A DNA stretch of 38,850 bases, from NCBI GenBank assembly GCA_020852275.1, contig JADZBE010000021.1, positions 1 through 38,850 on the forward strand. Direction: 5' to 3'. Under the pieces are notes generated by a model that was not told the DNA's origin, made no database searches, and worked only from the letters and a program-made list of their open reading frames with translations. The stretch comes from Phycisphaerales bacterium (GTDB lineage Bacteria; Planctomycetota; Phycisphaerae; UBA1845). Shown here in pieces: positions 1-8,305 of the stretch (positions are counted from its first letter, which is position 1; each line of letters begins with the position of its first letter). A program made the position numbers and the translations under genes.

Positions 1-120
1 ACCACCTTCCGCAACCTCGCGCCAGGCCGCTACCGCGCCACCGTCGCCAAGCTCAAGGACGCGGCGAAGACGCGCGTGTGCAGCGGCGAGCTGATGGAGC
101 GGTTTGTGGAGGTGCGGTAG
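1..120 (+). CDS. C-terminal end of an unknown protein (5' truncated by window)
   Basis: An open frame enters from the left edge in phase 1 and ends at TAG 118-120, giving the last 39 residues of a protein. The tail reads FRNLAPGRYRATVAKL and later TRVCSGEL. The F-x-x-L-x-P-G-x-Y motif is typical of the last strands of a small beta-sandwich domain. It faintly recalls the Cys-containing tail domain of the two secreted proteins elsewhere in the window, but the similarity is too weak to claim. Too little is visible to assign a function. Confidence 0.6.
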   Translation, partial: TTFRNLAPGRYRATVAKLKDAAKTRVCSGELMERFVEVR

Positions 121-121
121 G

Positions 122-275
122 TGCGGGGACTCGGGTAGTCGGGTGCTCGGGGACTCGGGGACTCGGGTGCTCGGGTGCTCGGGTGTGCGGGGACTCGGGT
201 GCTCGGGGACTCGGGTGCTCGGGTATGGGGCGCTCGGGTATCGGGTACTCGGGTGCTCGGGTGTCAGGTGCTTTG
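122..275. repeat. Degenerate 8-bp G-rich tandem array
   Basis: About 18 head-to-tail copies of an 8-bp unit, GGTGCTCG or GGGACTCG, begin just after the stop codon of the preceding gene. G runs of three or four are separated by 4-5 nt, so the plus strand fits the G-quadruplex pattern several times over. Open frames through the array are low-complexity and not credible genes. Confidence 0.9.
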
Positions 276-442
276 GGATCGAGGGCGGGGTGCCGTTGGG
301 AGTGCGGGTCGAGGTCACGCGCCGCGGAAATCCAGAGCGTTGTTCTCTGGAGACGAGCTCAGAGGCGATGGGGTCGCAGGCGGCCCGGACAAGGGCTCAT
401 GCATACGGCGGTCTCCGGAACCGGTCCCGGCACAGCGCGACG

Positions 443-594
443 GCGGTTCGCTCCCTCATAGCCCAGGCTCTGCCATGCGAGCGGTTCGCTCCCTCATAGC
501 CTAGGCTCTGCCATGCGAGCGGTTCGCTTCCTGACGGGCGCGGCTCTGTTGTGCGGGCGGTTCGCTTCCTGACGGTCTCGGCACTGTCGTGCAG
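443..594. repeat. Four tandem copies of a 38-bp repeat
   Basis: Units lie at 443-480, 481-518, 519-556 and 557-594. Each begins GCGGTTCGCT. Units 1 and 2 are nearly identical to each other, and units 3 and 4 form a second subtype containing CGCTTCCTGACGG. The second subtype resembles the dispersed repeat family at 6260-6436, 27715-27760 and 35536-35640. The array lies immediately upstream of the efflux operon. Confidence 0.9.
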
Positions 595-624
595 ATGGAT
601 AGACTACACGGGGCGGCCGCGCGT

Positions 625-653
625 TTGACCCTCTTTGAAGCGGCCATTAGTTT
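625..653 (+). promoter_or_regulatory. Weak candidate promoter for the efflux operon
   Basis: TTGACC at 625-630 is followed by a 17-nt spacer and TAGTTT at 648-653. The predicted start of transcription would fall within a few bases of the ATG at 660, so the mRNA would be nearly leaderless. That fits the lack of a Shine-Dalgarno sequence there. The -10 match is poor. Confidence 0.3.
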
Positions 654-659
654 CCCGGG

Positions 660-1784
660 ATGCGCACGGCGCTGCTGCTGATCCCGGCCGCTCTCATCAT
701 CATCGTCGCGCTCTTCTGGAGCCGCGGCGGCAACGGGCCTTTCTATGTGTCGGGGTTCGTGGAGGCGGACGTGGTGCGCGTCGGCTCGCGGGTCGGCGGG
801 CGGGTGCAGAAGGTGGACGCGGTCGAAGGGCGGGCGGTTCGATCCGGCGACGGGCTGATTCAGCTTGAGCCGCATGACCTGATGGAGCGTCTCGCCGAGG
901 CGCAGGCGCAGCACGCGGCGCGGCGTGCCCAGCTCACCAAGCTGCAGGCGGGCTTCCGCACCGAGGAAATCGAGCAGGCCCGCGCCCGCCGCGACCGCTA
1001 CAAGACGATCCTCGACAGGCTGATCGCCGGTCCGCGCCCGCTGGAAATCCGCATCCTTGAAGAGCGTCTCGAGGTCGCCAACGCCGATCTCGTCAACGCC
1101 CAGGCCGAATACAAGCGCGTCGCCGATCTCTTCGAACAGGAGCGCGCCAATCAGAACGAGATGGACGACGTGGTGCGCCTGCTGAACAACGCCCGCGCGC
1201 GACACGCAGCCGCGCAAGACGAGCTTTCCCTGGCGCGCGAAGGCACGCGCGCCGAGGAGATCGCCGAGGCCCGCGCCGCCCTCGCCGAAGCGCAGCAGGC
1301 GCTCGCCCTCGTCGAAGCCGGGTATCGCAAGGAGGATGTCGAGCAGGCGCAGGCCGAGCTGGGCGCTGTCGCCGCCACGATCGAGGTCATCCGCCGGCAG
1401 GTGGACGAGCTGACGGTCAAAGCCCCGCAGGACGGCGTGATCGAGGCGATCGAGCTTCAGCCGGGCGACCTGGTGGCGCCGAATGCGCCGCTGCTGACGA
1501 TCATCCTGCCGGAAAGCCTGTTCGTTCGCGCGTACGTTCCGGAGAACCGCATCAGCCTCGCGTCGGATCAGAAGGTGTGGGTGCGCGTCGACGCCTTCCA
1601 GGGGCGGCTGTTCGCCGGGCGCGTGTCGTTCATCTCGCGCGAGGGCGAGTTCACGCCGTCCAACGTGCAGACGCCCGAAGAGCGCGTCAAGCAGGTGTTT
1701 CGCATCAAGGTCACGATGGACGAAGGCAAGGACGTGCTGCGTTCGGGCATGTCGGCCGACGTGTTCTTCGAAGCGCCGGAGTAG
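660..1784 (+). CDS. HlyD-family periplasmic adaptor of an ABC efflux system
   Basis: A 374-residue membrane-fusion protein expected to link an inner-membrane exporter to an outer-membrane channel. It has an N-terminal membrane anchor (about residues 3-19), then a biotinyl-lipoyl half-motif (YVSGFVEADVVRVGSRVGGR). A long Ala/Glu/Arg/Gln-rich alpha-hairpin coiled coil follows (about 75-255), then the second lipoyl half (APQDGVIEAIELQPGDLV) and a beta-barrel ending in RSGMSADVFFE. The arrangement resembles the YbhG type that works with YbhFSR-like ATPase and permeases. The ATPase gene starts 3 nt after the stop codon, so the three genes form one operon. No clear ribosome binding site precedes the ATG; it was chosen because it starts the hydrophobic anchor directly. 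Confidence 0.88.
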   Translation: MRTALLLIPAALIIIVALFWSRGGNGPFYVSGFVEADVVRVGSRVGGRVQKVDAVEGRAVRSGDGLIQLEPHDLMERLAEAQAQHAARRAQLTKLQAGFRTEEIEQARARRDRYKTILDRLIAGPRPLEIRILEERLEVANADLVNAQAEYKRVADLFEQERANQNEMDDVVRLLNNARARHAAAQDELSLAREGTRAEEIAEARAALAEAQQALALVEAGYRKEDVEQAQAELGAVAATIEVIRRQVDELTVKAPQDGVIEAIELQPGDLVAPNAPLLTIILPESLFVRAYVPENRISLASDQKVWVRVDAFQGRLFAGRVSFISREGEFTPSNVQTPEERVKQVFRIKVTMDEGKDVLRSGMSADVFFEAPE

Positions 1785-1787
1785 CCG

Positions 1788-2747
1788 ATGACGCCCGCGC
1801 CGATCGTCATAGACGTGGATCGCCTGACACGGCGTTACGGCGCCAAGATCGTCGTCGATCAGCTTACGCTGCAGGTTCCGCAGTCGGCGGTCTTCGGCTT
1901 CCTCGGTCCCAACGGCAGCGGCAAGACGACGCTGATCCGCATGATGTGCGGCGTGCTGCGCCCCAGCTCCGGCCGCGCGCGCGTGCTCGACTGCGACGTG
2001 GTGGCCGACCCGGAGCGCGTGAAGCGCAGCATCGGCTACATGTCGCAGAAGTTCAGCCTCTACGCGGACCTCAGCGTGGAGGAGAACATGGATTTCTACG
2101 GGCGCATCTACGACGTGCCGCGCGCCCGGCTGCGCCAGCGCAAGAGAGAGCTGCTCGACCTCGTCGGGATGCACGAGTTCCAGCGGCAGCTCGCCGGCAC
2201 GCTGTCCGGCGGGTGGAAGCAGCGGCTGGCGCTGGCGTGCGCGCTGATTCACGAGCCGCGCATGCTCTTCCTCGACGAGCCGACTGCGGGCATCGACCCA
2301 GTTGCGCGCCGCGACCTGTGGGACCTGCTCTTCGAGCTGTCCGGGCGCGGCGTCACGCTCTTTGTCACCACGCATTACATGGACGAGGCCGAGCGCTGCA
2401 CGCACGTCGGCTACATCTACCTTGGCCGGCTCATCGTGTGCGGGCGCCCGGAGGAGCTTAAGCAGATGCCGGAGATCACGCCCGCCGGCACGCGGCGCGA
2501 GGAGCTGCGCTGCACGCAGCCGTCGGCCGCGCTGCCCAAGCTGCGCGGGCTGCCCGGCGTGCGCGACGTGACGCTCTTCGGCGACGCGCTGCACCTGCTG
2601 ATCGACGACTCGCTGACGGAGAAAGCCCTGCTCGAACACCTTCACGGCGTCTGCGCCCATGCCTCCGTTCAGCCGATGGACCCGTCGCTGGAAGACGTGT
2701 TCGTCACGCTCAGCCGGCGCGAGGCCGCGAGGGACCACGCCGCATGA
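1788..2747 (+). CDS. ABC transporter ATP-binding protein
   Basis: A 319-residue nucleotide-binding subunit of an ABC-2 type exporter. Walker A is GPNGSGKTT at residues 40-48. The signature is LSGGWKQRLALA, a variant with Trp after the two glycines. Walker B is MLFLDEPTAG and the H-loop is FVTTHYMDEAE. The last 90 or so residues form the extra C-terminal domain common in drug and lipid exporters of this class. It overlaps the permease gene by 4 nt (ATGA), which indicates translational coupling. It should power export of an unknown substrate with the neighbouring permease and HlyD protein. Confidence 0.92.
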   Translation: MTPAPIVIDVDRLTRRYGAKIVVDQLTLQVPQSAVFGFLGPNGSGKTTLIRMMCGVLRPSSGRARVLDCDVVADPERVKRSIGYMSQKFSLYADLSVEENMDFYGRIYDVPRARLRQRKRELLDLVGMHEFQRQLAGTLSGGWKQRLALACALIHEPRMLFLDEPTAGIDPVARRDLWDLLFELSGRGVTLFVTTHYMDEAERCTHVGYIYLGRLIVCGRPEELKQMPEITPAGTRREELRCTQPSAALPKLRGLPGVRDVTLFGDALHLLIDDSLTEKALLEHLHGVCAHASVQPMDPSLEDVFVTLSRREAARDHAA

Positions 2748-3889
2748 ACGGCTTCCTCGCCATCCTGCTGAAGGAGTGCTCGCACATCCGGCGCCAGCCT
2801 TCGACGCTGTTCTTCACGTTTCTCATTCCGATCTTCGAAATGCTGATCTTCGGTTATGCGATCGACACATCGGTGGAGCACACGCCCACGATCGTGTTCG
2901 ACGCCTGCCGCTCGCGCGAGAGCCGCGAGATGATCGACGCGCTGGCGAACTCGCGCAGCTTCCGCATTGTGGGCGAGGCCATGACGCATCACGAGTATGA
3001 GCACGCGGTGATCTCCGGCGAGGCCAAGGTTGCGGTGGCGATTCCGCCGGATTTTTCGCAGCGTCTGCTGGCGCAGCGCGAGGCGCCGATCCAGGTGCTC
3101 ATCGACGGCAGCGACTCGCAGGTGGCCACCGCGGCGCTGCACAGCTCCGTGCTGCTGGGGCTGAACCAGTCGATCGCCCGCGCGAAAGTCTATGCGGAGG
3201 CGCAGCAGGCGGCGGTGGCGCGCGACCCGGCCGGTCGCGCCGCGCTGCCGATCGACATCCGCCCGCGCCTGCTCTACAACCCGGACTTGGAGAGCGCGCA
3301 CTTCTTCGTCCCCGGACTCATCGGCATCATCATGCAGGTCGTCACGCTGTTTCTCACGTCGCTGGCGATCGTGCGCGAGCGCGAGGCCGGCACGCTGGAG
3401 CAGCTCTTCGTCACGCCCGTGGGGCGGCTGGGGCTGATGCTGGGCAAGCTGGTGCCGTATGCGGCGCTGGGTTTTTTCGAGACGCTGGTGGTGCTGACGG
3501 TGATGGTGTTCGTGTTTCAGGTGCCGATCCGCGGGGACCTGCTGCTGCTGCTGCCGCTGTCGATCCTGTTTCTCCTGACGGCGCTGGGGATGGGGCTGCT
3601 CATCTCGACGATCGCGCACACCCAGCTCGAGGCGCTGCAGTTCGCGTTCATGATCATGCTGCCGTCGTTCCTTCTGTCCGGCTTCGTGTTCCCGCGCGAG
3701 TCGATGCCGGAGCCGATCTACTGGCTGGGCTTCGCCATTCCGGTGACGTATTTTCTTGAGATTCTGCGGGGGATCATCCTGCGCGCCGCCGACTTCAACG
3801 ACCTCGTCCCGCACGTCCGCGGGCTGGTGATCTGCTGCGTGGTGGTGATCTCGCTGAGCGTGTCGCGGTTCAGGAAGCAGTTGGATTGA
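2744..3889 (+). CDS. ABC-2 type permease
   Basis: A 381-residue inner-membrane permease with the ABC2_membrane_3 layout. There is one N-terminal membrane helix (STLFFTFLIPIFEMLIFGYA), then a roughly 150-residue extracytoplasmic domain. A C-terminal block of about five helices starts near PGLIGIIMQVVTLFLTSLAI and contains the family-typical REREAGTLEQLFVTPV. YbhFGSR-like systems usually have two such permeases; only one is encoded here, so it probably acts as a homodimer. No TolC-type channel gene is adjacent. The next 210 bases (3890-4099) hold nothing recognisable. Confidence 0.9.
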   Translation: MNGFLAILLKECSHIRRQPSTLFFTFLIPIFEMLIFGYAIDTSVEHTPTIVFDACRSRESREMIDALANSRSFRIVGEAMTHHEYEHAVISGEAKVAVAIPPDFSQRLLAQREAPIQVLIDGSDSQVATAALHSSVLLGLNQSIARAKVYAEAQQAAVARDPAGRAALPIDIRPRLLYNPDLESAHFFVPGLIGIIMQVVTLFLTSLAIVREREAGTLEQLFVTPVGRLGLMLGKLVPYAALGFFETLVVLTVMVFVFQVPIRGDLLLLLPLSILFLLTALGMGLLISTIAHTQLEALQFAFMIMLPSFLLSGFVFPRESMPEPIYWLGFAIPVTYFLEILRGIILRAADFNDLVPHVRGLVICCVVVISLSVSRFRKQLD

Positions 3890-4099
3890 CGGGGGTCGGG
3901 CGGGAGGCTTGCGCGAAAACGCGAAGCTGCCCTGAAACAGAAGAATCGGAGATGCTCGCGCTGAGCCGCAGAGGAGAATGGACTTGCGGCGTCGTTCACA
4001 GGGGTTTCAGGCTTGGGTCGAGTGGCGCGCCACGCCCGAATCCCGTGGGAGCATCGCCCGTCCCGACCTGATCACCATCAGCGACATGCAACGGTCGGC

Positions 4100-4462
4100 C
4101 TAATCGGCATCCCCGCGCACTCGCACGCCCGTCTCGTCCACGATCCACAACCGACCGTCCAGCGGCAGTGTTTCGAGCAAGGGCAAGACGCGTTGGACAA
4201 CATTTGGCGCATGGCGGCGACTCTGGGAGCCAGGCCTCAGAACGACGAGGCCCGCGTACTCGTCAGGCGGGTAGCGGCGGATGTCCGCGAAATCCGCGTC
4301 CAGCGTGAACAAAGCCCGACATTCCTCGCAGCACACTTGGGCGAGTACGTCGTCAGCACTACCCTGCAAGTGCTGATCCCAAACGGTAACCGCGTCATGG
4401 CCGCTCTGGCGGAGGCACTCCGCCACCTCGGGATGCAGGTTCTCATCGGTCTTCCCTTTCAT
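4100..4462 (-). CDS. DUF5615 family PIN-like protein (putative toxin)
   Basis: A 120-residue protein of the DUF5615 (Mut7-C-like, PIN-fold) family. The N-terminus reads KTDENLHPEVAECLRQSGHD, with the conserved Asp-Glu-Asn. The second acidic cluster is TLDADFADIRRY, followed by the GLVVLRPG strand. These acidic residues are the putative metal site of a nuclease. The start ATG overlaps the stop of the DUF433 gene by 4 nt (ATGA). In the family DUF433 and DUF5615 commonly pair as an antitoxin-toxin module. Toxicity here is inferred from that pairing only. Confidence 0.85.
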   Translation of the reverse strand: MKGKTDENLHPEVAECLRQSGHDAVTVWDQHLQGSADDVLAQVCCEECRALFTLDADFADIRRYPPDEYAGLVVLRPGSQSRRHAPNVVQRVLPLLETLPLDGRLWIVDETGVRVRGDAD

Positions 4463-4695
4463 CCAGATGCACCCGCGGGGAGGGGCACGACGCGCTCGCG
4501 CGCCAGTTCCGCCACGTAAAGCAGTGCGGCGCGGACATCTTGCGGGTCGATGTGGTAGGCCGCGGCGATTTTCTGCGGCGATTCGCCCTCCGCGACGTTG
4601 TCGATGATCACGGAGACCATGACCCGCGTGCCCTTGATGCACGCCTTGCCGTGGCAAATGTTGGGATCGCTGATGACGCGGTCTTGCCAGCCCAT
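4459..4695 (-). CDS. DUF433 family protein (putative antitoxin)
   Basis: A 78-residue DUF433 protein with the family hallmarks CHGKACIKGTRVMVSVI and an AEGESPQKIAAAYHI helix-turn-helix-like segment. It ends in an aalLYVAELA helix typical of the family. The start at 4695 is preceded by GGAAGG eight bases upstream; longer in-frame extensions lack family similarity and were dropped. It is the first gene of a two-gene operon with the DUF5615 gene. It probably binds DNA and represses its own promoter, as expected for antitoxins with this fold. Confidence 0.87.
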   Translation of the reverse strand: MGWQDRVISDPNICHGKACIKGTRVMVSVIIDNVAEGESPQKIAAAYHIDPQDVRAALLYVAELARERVVPLPAGASG

Positions 4696-5127
4696 AAGAC
4701 CTTCCGCTCGCGACGCTTGTCGGCAGCCTGGATTTGACCCACGTTTGCCTGCCGTCGCCCTTGATGATACCGGGTCGAGGACACGAACCAACATGATGCA
4801 GTGGGTTTGACCCGATTCGGACAACCGCTGGCCATCTGGAATCCACGTCCGCCGGAGCATGACGCGATTTCCTGTAGGGGCGAATCCGACGCGGCGGACG
4901 CATTCTGTTCCACGCATTCGAGCGAACCCCTCCAATGCGGGACAGGTTGTGTGGGCAGCTCACTCTGCGAATTCGAAGTCTCCTCGAGCTGCGCGGCTCT
5001 GCGCGCTACATCCTCATGCCCCATGCCCGGGGCGTTCCGATTGAGAGGAGCATTGCGGGGTGCGGCCGGCGCGCCATGCGGGTCGGCGGTTGTGCATTGT
5101 TGGGGGGGCGCGATAACGTTTGAGCCC
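4696..5127. other. 432-bp divergent intergenic region
   Basis: This is the spacer between the toxin-antitoxin pair and the glycosyltransferase gene. Apart from the candidate minus-strand promoter and the paired TTTGACCC sites I see no gene or array. The reading frame of the glycosyltransferase stays open upstream to 4801, but that extension has no protein-like composition. No clear plus-strand promoter was found. Confidence 0.6.
4764..4791 (-). promoter_or_regulatory. Candidate promoter of the DUF433/DUF5615 pair
   Basis: Read on the minus strand, TTGGTT is followed by a 16-nt spacer and TATCAT, about 70 bp upstream of the DUF433 start. The sequence TTTGACCC occurs on the plus strand both downstream (4733-4740) and upstream (4806-4813) of it. 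The second copy lies inside the palindrome GGGTTTGACCC, so autoregulator binding is possible but unproven. Confidence 0.33.
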
Positions 5128-6939
5128 ATGCGTACGGCCGCCAAGTTCAGTCGATCGTCGAGAGGCGGGCGCCGCATCGACGGGTGGGTACTGCTTGCGC
5201 TCGGGTTGGCGGCGGTGCTGGGGCTTTTGCGCGGGCTGATCCTGGTCCGCGACTTCGCCGAGCCGACGGAGCTGATGCACACCACGAGCGTGCCGGTGCA
5301 TGTGGCGCGCGAGGTGCAGCATCACCGCCCGATCTACCGGACGTTCGACGCGCCTCCCTACGTTCTCTCGCTGTACGGGCCGTTGCTGTATGCGCTGCCC
5401 GGGATGCTTGCGCGTTGGGCGGAGCCGGGCGCGACGGGCCTGTTCATGCTGGGGCGCGGCGTTTCGCTGGTCGCGTTTGCGTTGGCGCTTGCAACGGCGG
5501 CGGGGTTGATGCGGCGCTGGGGGAAGGCGGACCGGGCGACAACCGCGCTGCCGGTGCTGATGGTGTTCGCGTCACCGGTCGCCTGGCCGATCTGCATGGA
5601 AGTGCGGGCGGACGCCTGCGAGCTGCTGCTGTCGCTGCTGGGGCTGGCAACGTTTCTGCGGTTCGAAGCGTCGCGGCGACGGCTGCTATCCCTTCCGTTT
5701 TTCCTTGGCGCGTTTCTGTTCAAGCAATCGGCGCTGCTGGGGCCGGTCAGCGTCGTCGTGTGCCTGCTGATGAAACGACGCATGGCCGCGGCGGCAGGAT
5801 ATGCGGCGCTGAGCGCGGCCGTGCTGGGCGCGTGCGTGGGATTGGCGAACGCGGCGACGAACGGCGCGTATGCGCTGAACTGTTTCACGGGTCTGAAGGC
5901 GCACCTCACGTTGAGCAATCTCTGGAGGGTGTGGAACGCCGACACGCTGCTTTCCGCGATGGGGCTGCTTGCGCCGGCGGCCATGCGGGCGTGGCGGCGG
6001 GGGCGGCGGCTGGATGCCGTGACGACGTATGCCGTGGCGGGATTCGCGTGGGCGTGCGTCGGGGTGCTGCGGGACGGATCGGGCGTGAACTACTTCCTGC
6101 CGCCGCTGGTGGCGGCGAGCATAGCGGGAGGACGCGAGTTTGCGCTGCGGAACCGACGGTTTCGGCGCGGTGCCGGATTCATCCACGGCGGCGCGGGGGC
6201 GACCCCGTGCGAGCAGAGAACGCCGGATCTGGCGGTCGTTTCGGCGGTGGACGGCGGATCGCTTCCAACCGGACGCGGTTCGGCTCCGAGTGACGCGCTT
6301 CCAGACGGGCGCGGCTCGGTTGGAGGACCGTTTCCAAACGGGCGCGGTTCGGTTCGGCGTGACGCGCTTCCTTGCAGGCGCGGCTCTGATGGGCGCGGCT
6401 CTGACGGGCGCGGCTCTGATGGGCGCGGCTCTGAAAGACTGGCCGCAGCGCTCATGAGACTGATGGTGACTGCCAGTCTGCTGGCGCTGCTCGTTCGGCA
6501 GGCGCCTCAGGCGCCGTCGTTGATCGAGCGGGCACTGACGCGCCACGGGGGGCACGGGCAGCGAGAGTTCATGCTGACCACGCTGGGGCGGAAGCTCAAC
6601 GCGCTGGACGCGCCGGTGTTCAGCGAGGACGGGACGCTGAACCTCTACCTCGACCGGCCCGTCATGCTGGATTCACTGACGTTCTCCGGGCTGGCGGACG
6701 TGGGCGTGTTCGACGATGGCCCGCTGGTGGAGATGATCCGGACGGATCGTGTGGCGGCGTTCGTGCTGCGGTTCCCGCTGGAGGGCGAGACGCCGCGATA
6801 TCAGTCGACGGCGCGCGTGAGGAAGGAGTGGATCGAAGCCATGCGCGAGCGGAAGTACGTTCCCCTGCGGCGCGGGTGGCTGTATGTGTACGTTCGCCCG
6901 GATCTGCTGCCGGAATTCGATCCGCCTCCGCCGCAATAG
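5128..6939 (+). CDS. Multi-spanning membrane glycosyltransferase-like protein (GT-C/ArnT type)
   Basis: A 603-residue integral membrane protein. After an N-terminal helix (about residues 18-33) comes a periplasmic loop with DFAEPTELMH and VAREVQHHRPIYR, then APPYVLSLYGPLLYALPG. This resembles the acidic-residue loop and P-x-Y-G-P-L motif of family-39-like enzymes that use polyprenyl-phosphate sugars. Roughly eight to ten further hydrophobic helices follow. Residues of about 375-437 are a low-complexity Gly-Arg-Gly-Ser stretch produced by an in-frame DNA repeat. The soluble C-terminus (KLNALDAPVFSEDGTLNLYL onward) is well formed. The start ATG at 5128 was chosen because the frame upstream is not protein-like. 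The substrate is unknown. Confidence 0.72.
   Translation: MRTAAKFSRSSRGGRRIDGWVLLALGLAAVLGLLRGLILVRDFAEPTELMHTTSVPVHVAREVQHHRPIYRTFDAPPYVLSLYGPLLYALPGMLARWAEPGATGLFMLGRGVSLVAFALALATAAGLMRRWGKADRATTALPVLMVFASPVAWPICMEVRADACELLLSLLGLATFLRFEASRRRLLSLPFFLGAFLFKQSALLGPVSVVVCLLMKRRMAAAAGYAALSAAVLGACVGLANAATNGAYALNCFTGLKAHLTLSNLWRVWNADTLLSAMGLLAPAAMRAWRRGRRLDAVTTYAVAGFAWACVGVLRDGSGVNYFLPPLVAASIAGGREFALRNRRFRRGAGFIHGGAGATPCEQRTPDLAVVSAVDGGSLPTGRGSAPSDALPDGRGSVGGPFPNGRGSVRRDALPCRRGSDGRGSDGRGSDGRGSERLAAALMRLMVTASLLALLVRQAPQAPSLIERALTRHGGHGQREFMLTTLGRKLNALDAPVFSEDGTLNLYLDRPVMLDSLTFSGLADVGVFDDGPLVEMIRTDRVAAFVLRFPLEGETPRYQSTARVRKEWIEAMRERKYVPLRRGWLYVYVRPDLLPEFDPPPPQ
6260..6436. repeat. Dispersed GGCGCGGCTCTG repeat inserted inside a gene
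   Basis: Four imperfect units of about 34-42 bp beginning CGCTTCC or CGTTTCC are followed by four perfect-length 15-bp units (6377-6391, 6392-6406, 6407-6421, 6422-6436) of GGCGCGGCTCTGATG type. They encode LPDGRGS and GSDGR-like peptides in frame within the glycosyltransferase. Because 15 bp is five codons, changes in copy number of the short units would keep the frame. Confidence 0.9.
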
Positions 6940-6940
6940 C

Positions 6941-8053
6941 CTACGCGCGGGACGCCGCCACGGCGGCGGCTGCTTGGCGCTCACGATCCAGAAGTTGCCT
7001 CTTGCGTTCAATTCCCCAGCGGTAACCGGCGAGCTGCCCGCCGGAGCGGACAACGCGGTGGCAGGGAATGGCCAGCGCGACGGGGTTGCTTGCGCAGGCG
7101 GCGGCGACCGCGCGGGAGGCGGATTCGTCGCCAAGCTGGCGCGCGACTTCCTTGTACGATCGGGTCGTGCCGGATGGGATGCGCCGCAGCTCGCGCCAGA
7201 CGCGCTGCTGGAAGGCCGTGCCGATGATGTCGAGCGGCAGATCGAGCGGCAGACTCGAGTCGTCGGCGAACCGGCGGACGCTGGCGGCGTAGCGGTCGAT
7301 GTTCGCGCCGCCTCTTTCCGCCTGCGCCAGCGGGAATGCTTCGCGGAGGCGCTGAACCAGCTCCGACTCGGACAAGCCCAGCGCGATGAAGCAAACCCCT
7401 TTCCGCGTGGCGGCCACGAGCACGCGACCCAGACGGCTCCCAAACGTGGTCCAGCGCAGCGTCAGACCGCGACCGCGCCGCGCGTAGGCGGTCGGCGTTT
7501 CGCCGAGTCCATTCGTGGAGCGGTCGTAAGCCCGGCTGGAACATTGAAAGCCTGCGGCATGGATGGCGTCCGTGACGCGGGAGGATCGCCGCAGGGTGGA
7601 GCGCAGCCGTTCGAGGCGGCGGCCGATCGCGTACTGCTTCGGCGACACGCCGACGACTCGCTTGAAAACGCGCTGAAAGTGCGAAGGACTCAAGCCCGTC
7701 GCGCGGGCCAGCTCGGCCAGCGGAGGCGGCGTGGGAGATTCGTCGATGACGCGGCAGGCGCGGAGCATGGCGGGCAGGTGCGGCTCGCGCGGCGCGGCGG
7801 AGTCAGGCTTGCAGCGGCGGCAGGCGCGGAAGCCGGCGCGATGCGCGGCATCCGCCGTCTCGAAGTAAAGGACGTTCTTGCGCAGCGGTAGGCGCGAGCG
7901 GCACGCGGGCCTGCAGTACACGCCGGTGGTGCGCACGGCGTACACGAACGCGCCGTCGGCCTCCGGGCGGCGGGCGCGGATCGCGTCCCACCGCGCATCG
8001 TCGGTGTTGAAGGATCGAATCTCGGACATGAAAGGGATCGTCTGTGGCAACAT
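6941..8053 (-). CDS. ada: Bifunctional transcriptional activator / O6-alkylguanine-DNA alkyltransferase Ada
   Basis: A 370-residue full-length Ada. The N-terminal zinc domain has the four cysteines C47, C51, C78 and C81 (YCRPAC, CRRC), one of which accepts methyl from phosphotriesters. An AraC-type helix-turn-helix follows (LARATGLSPSHFQRVFKRVVG, about 107-195). The C-terminal alkyltransferase domain carries the active-site motif AIPCHRVV with C331. The start at 8053 is preceded by AAAGGAG eight bases upstream; a longer frame exists but lacks similarity. It should repair alkylated DNA and activate the adaptive response. It converges on the glycosyltransferase gene with a one-base gap. Confidence 0.95.
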   Translation of the reverse strand: MLPQTIPFMSEIRSFNTDDARWDAIRARRPEADGAFVYAVRTTGVYCRPACRSRLPLRKNVLYFETADAAHRAGFRACRRCKPDSAAPREPHLPAMLRACRVIDESPTPPPLAELARATGLSPSHFQRVFKRVVGVSPKQYAIGRRLERLRSTLRRSSRVTDAIHAAGFQCSSRAYDRSTNGLGETPTAYARRGRGLTLRWTTFGSRLGRVLVAATRKGVCFIALGLSESELVQRLREAFPLAQAERGGANIDRYAASVRRFADDSSLPLDLPLDIIGTAFQQRVWRELRRIPSGTTRSYKEVARQLGDESASRAVAAACASNPVALAIPCHRVVRSGGQLAGYRWGIERKRQLLDRERQAAAAVAASRA

Positions 8054-8305
8054 GACCGGCACTCCTTTATCAGAGACGTGCTCATGCTGCGACCGGAAGC
8101 GCATGCCTGCGCTCCGTTTCTTGCGGTGCAATTCAGATGGGAACTCGCGCGATCCGGACAAGTTCCGGCCGCCTCTCGACCCCTTGCCGATCGAACCCGG
8201 TCGCCTCATCCGCGCTCAGCGTCGCCAGACCCCCCTCGGCCGCACACGTCCCGCGTCGCCCTGGCTTTGCGCGTGGACCGTGCATCAAAAAAAATGCACA
8301 CCCCC

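Noticed and set aside
501..2738. 745-residue open frame on the minus strand
   Set aside because: It is antisense to the well-supported HlyD and ABC genes and is rich in Arg, His and Ala, as expected of a shadow frame in GC-rich DNA.
2669..3814. 381-residue minus-strand open frame
   Set aside because: It lies antisense to the permease gene and has Gln/Arg/His-rich composition with no domain.
3886..4071. 61-residue open frame between the permease and DUF5615 genes
   Set aside because: It has no ribosome binding site, overlaps the permease end and has no protein-like pattern.
4801..5127. N-terminal extension of the glycosyltransferase frame
   Set aside because: The extension has Ser/Cys-rich random composition and would precede the natural membrane-anchor start at 5128.
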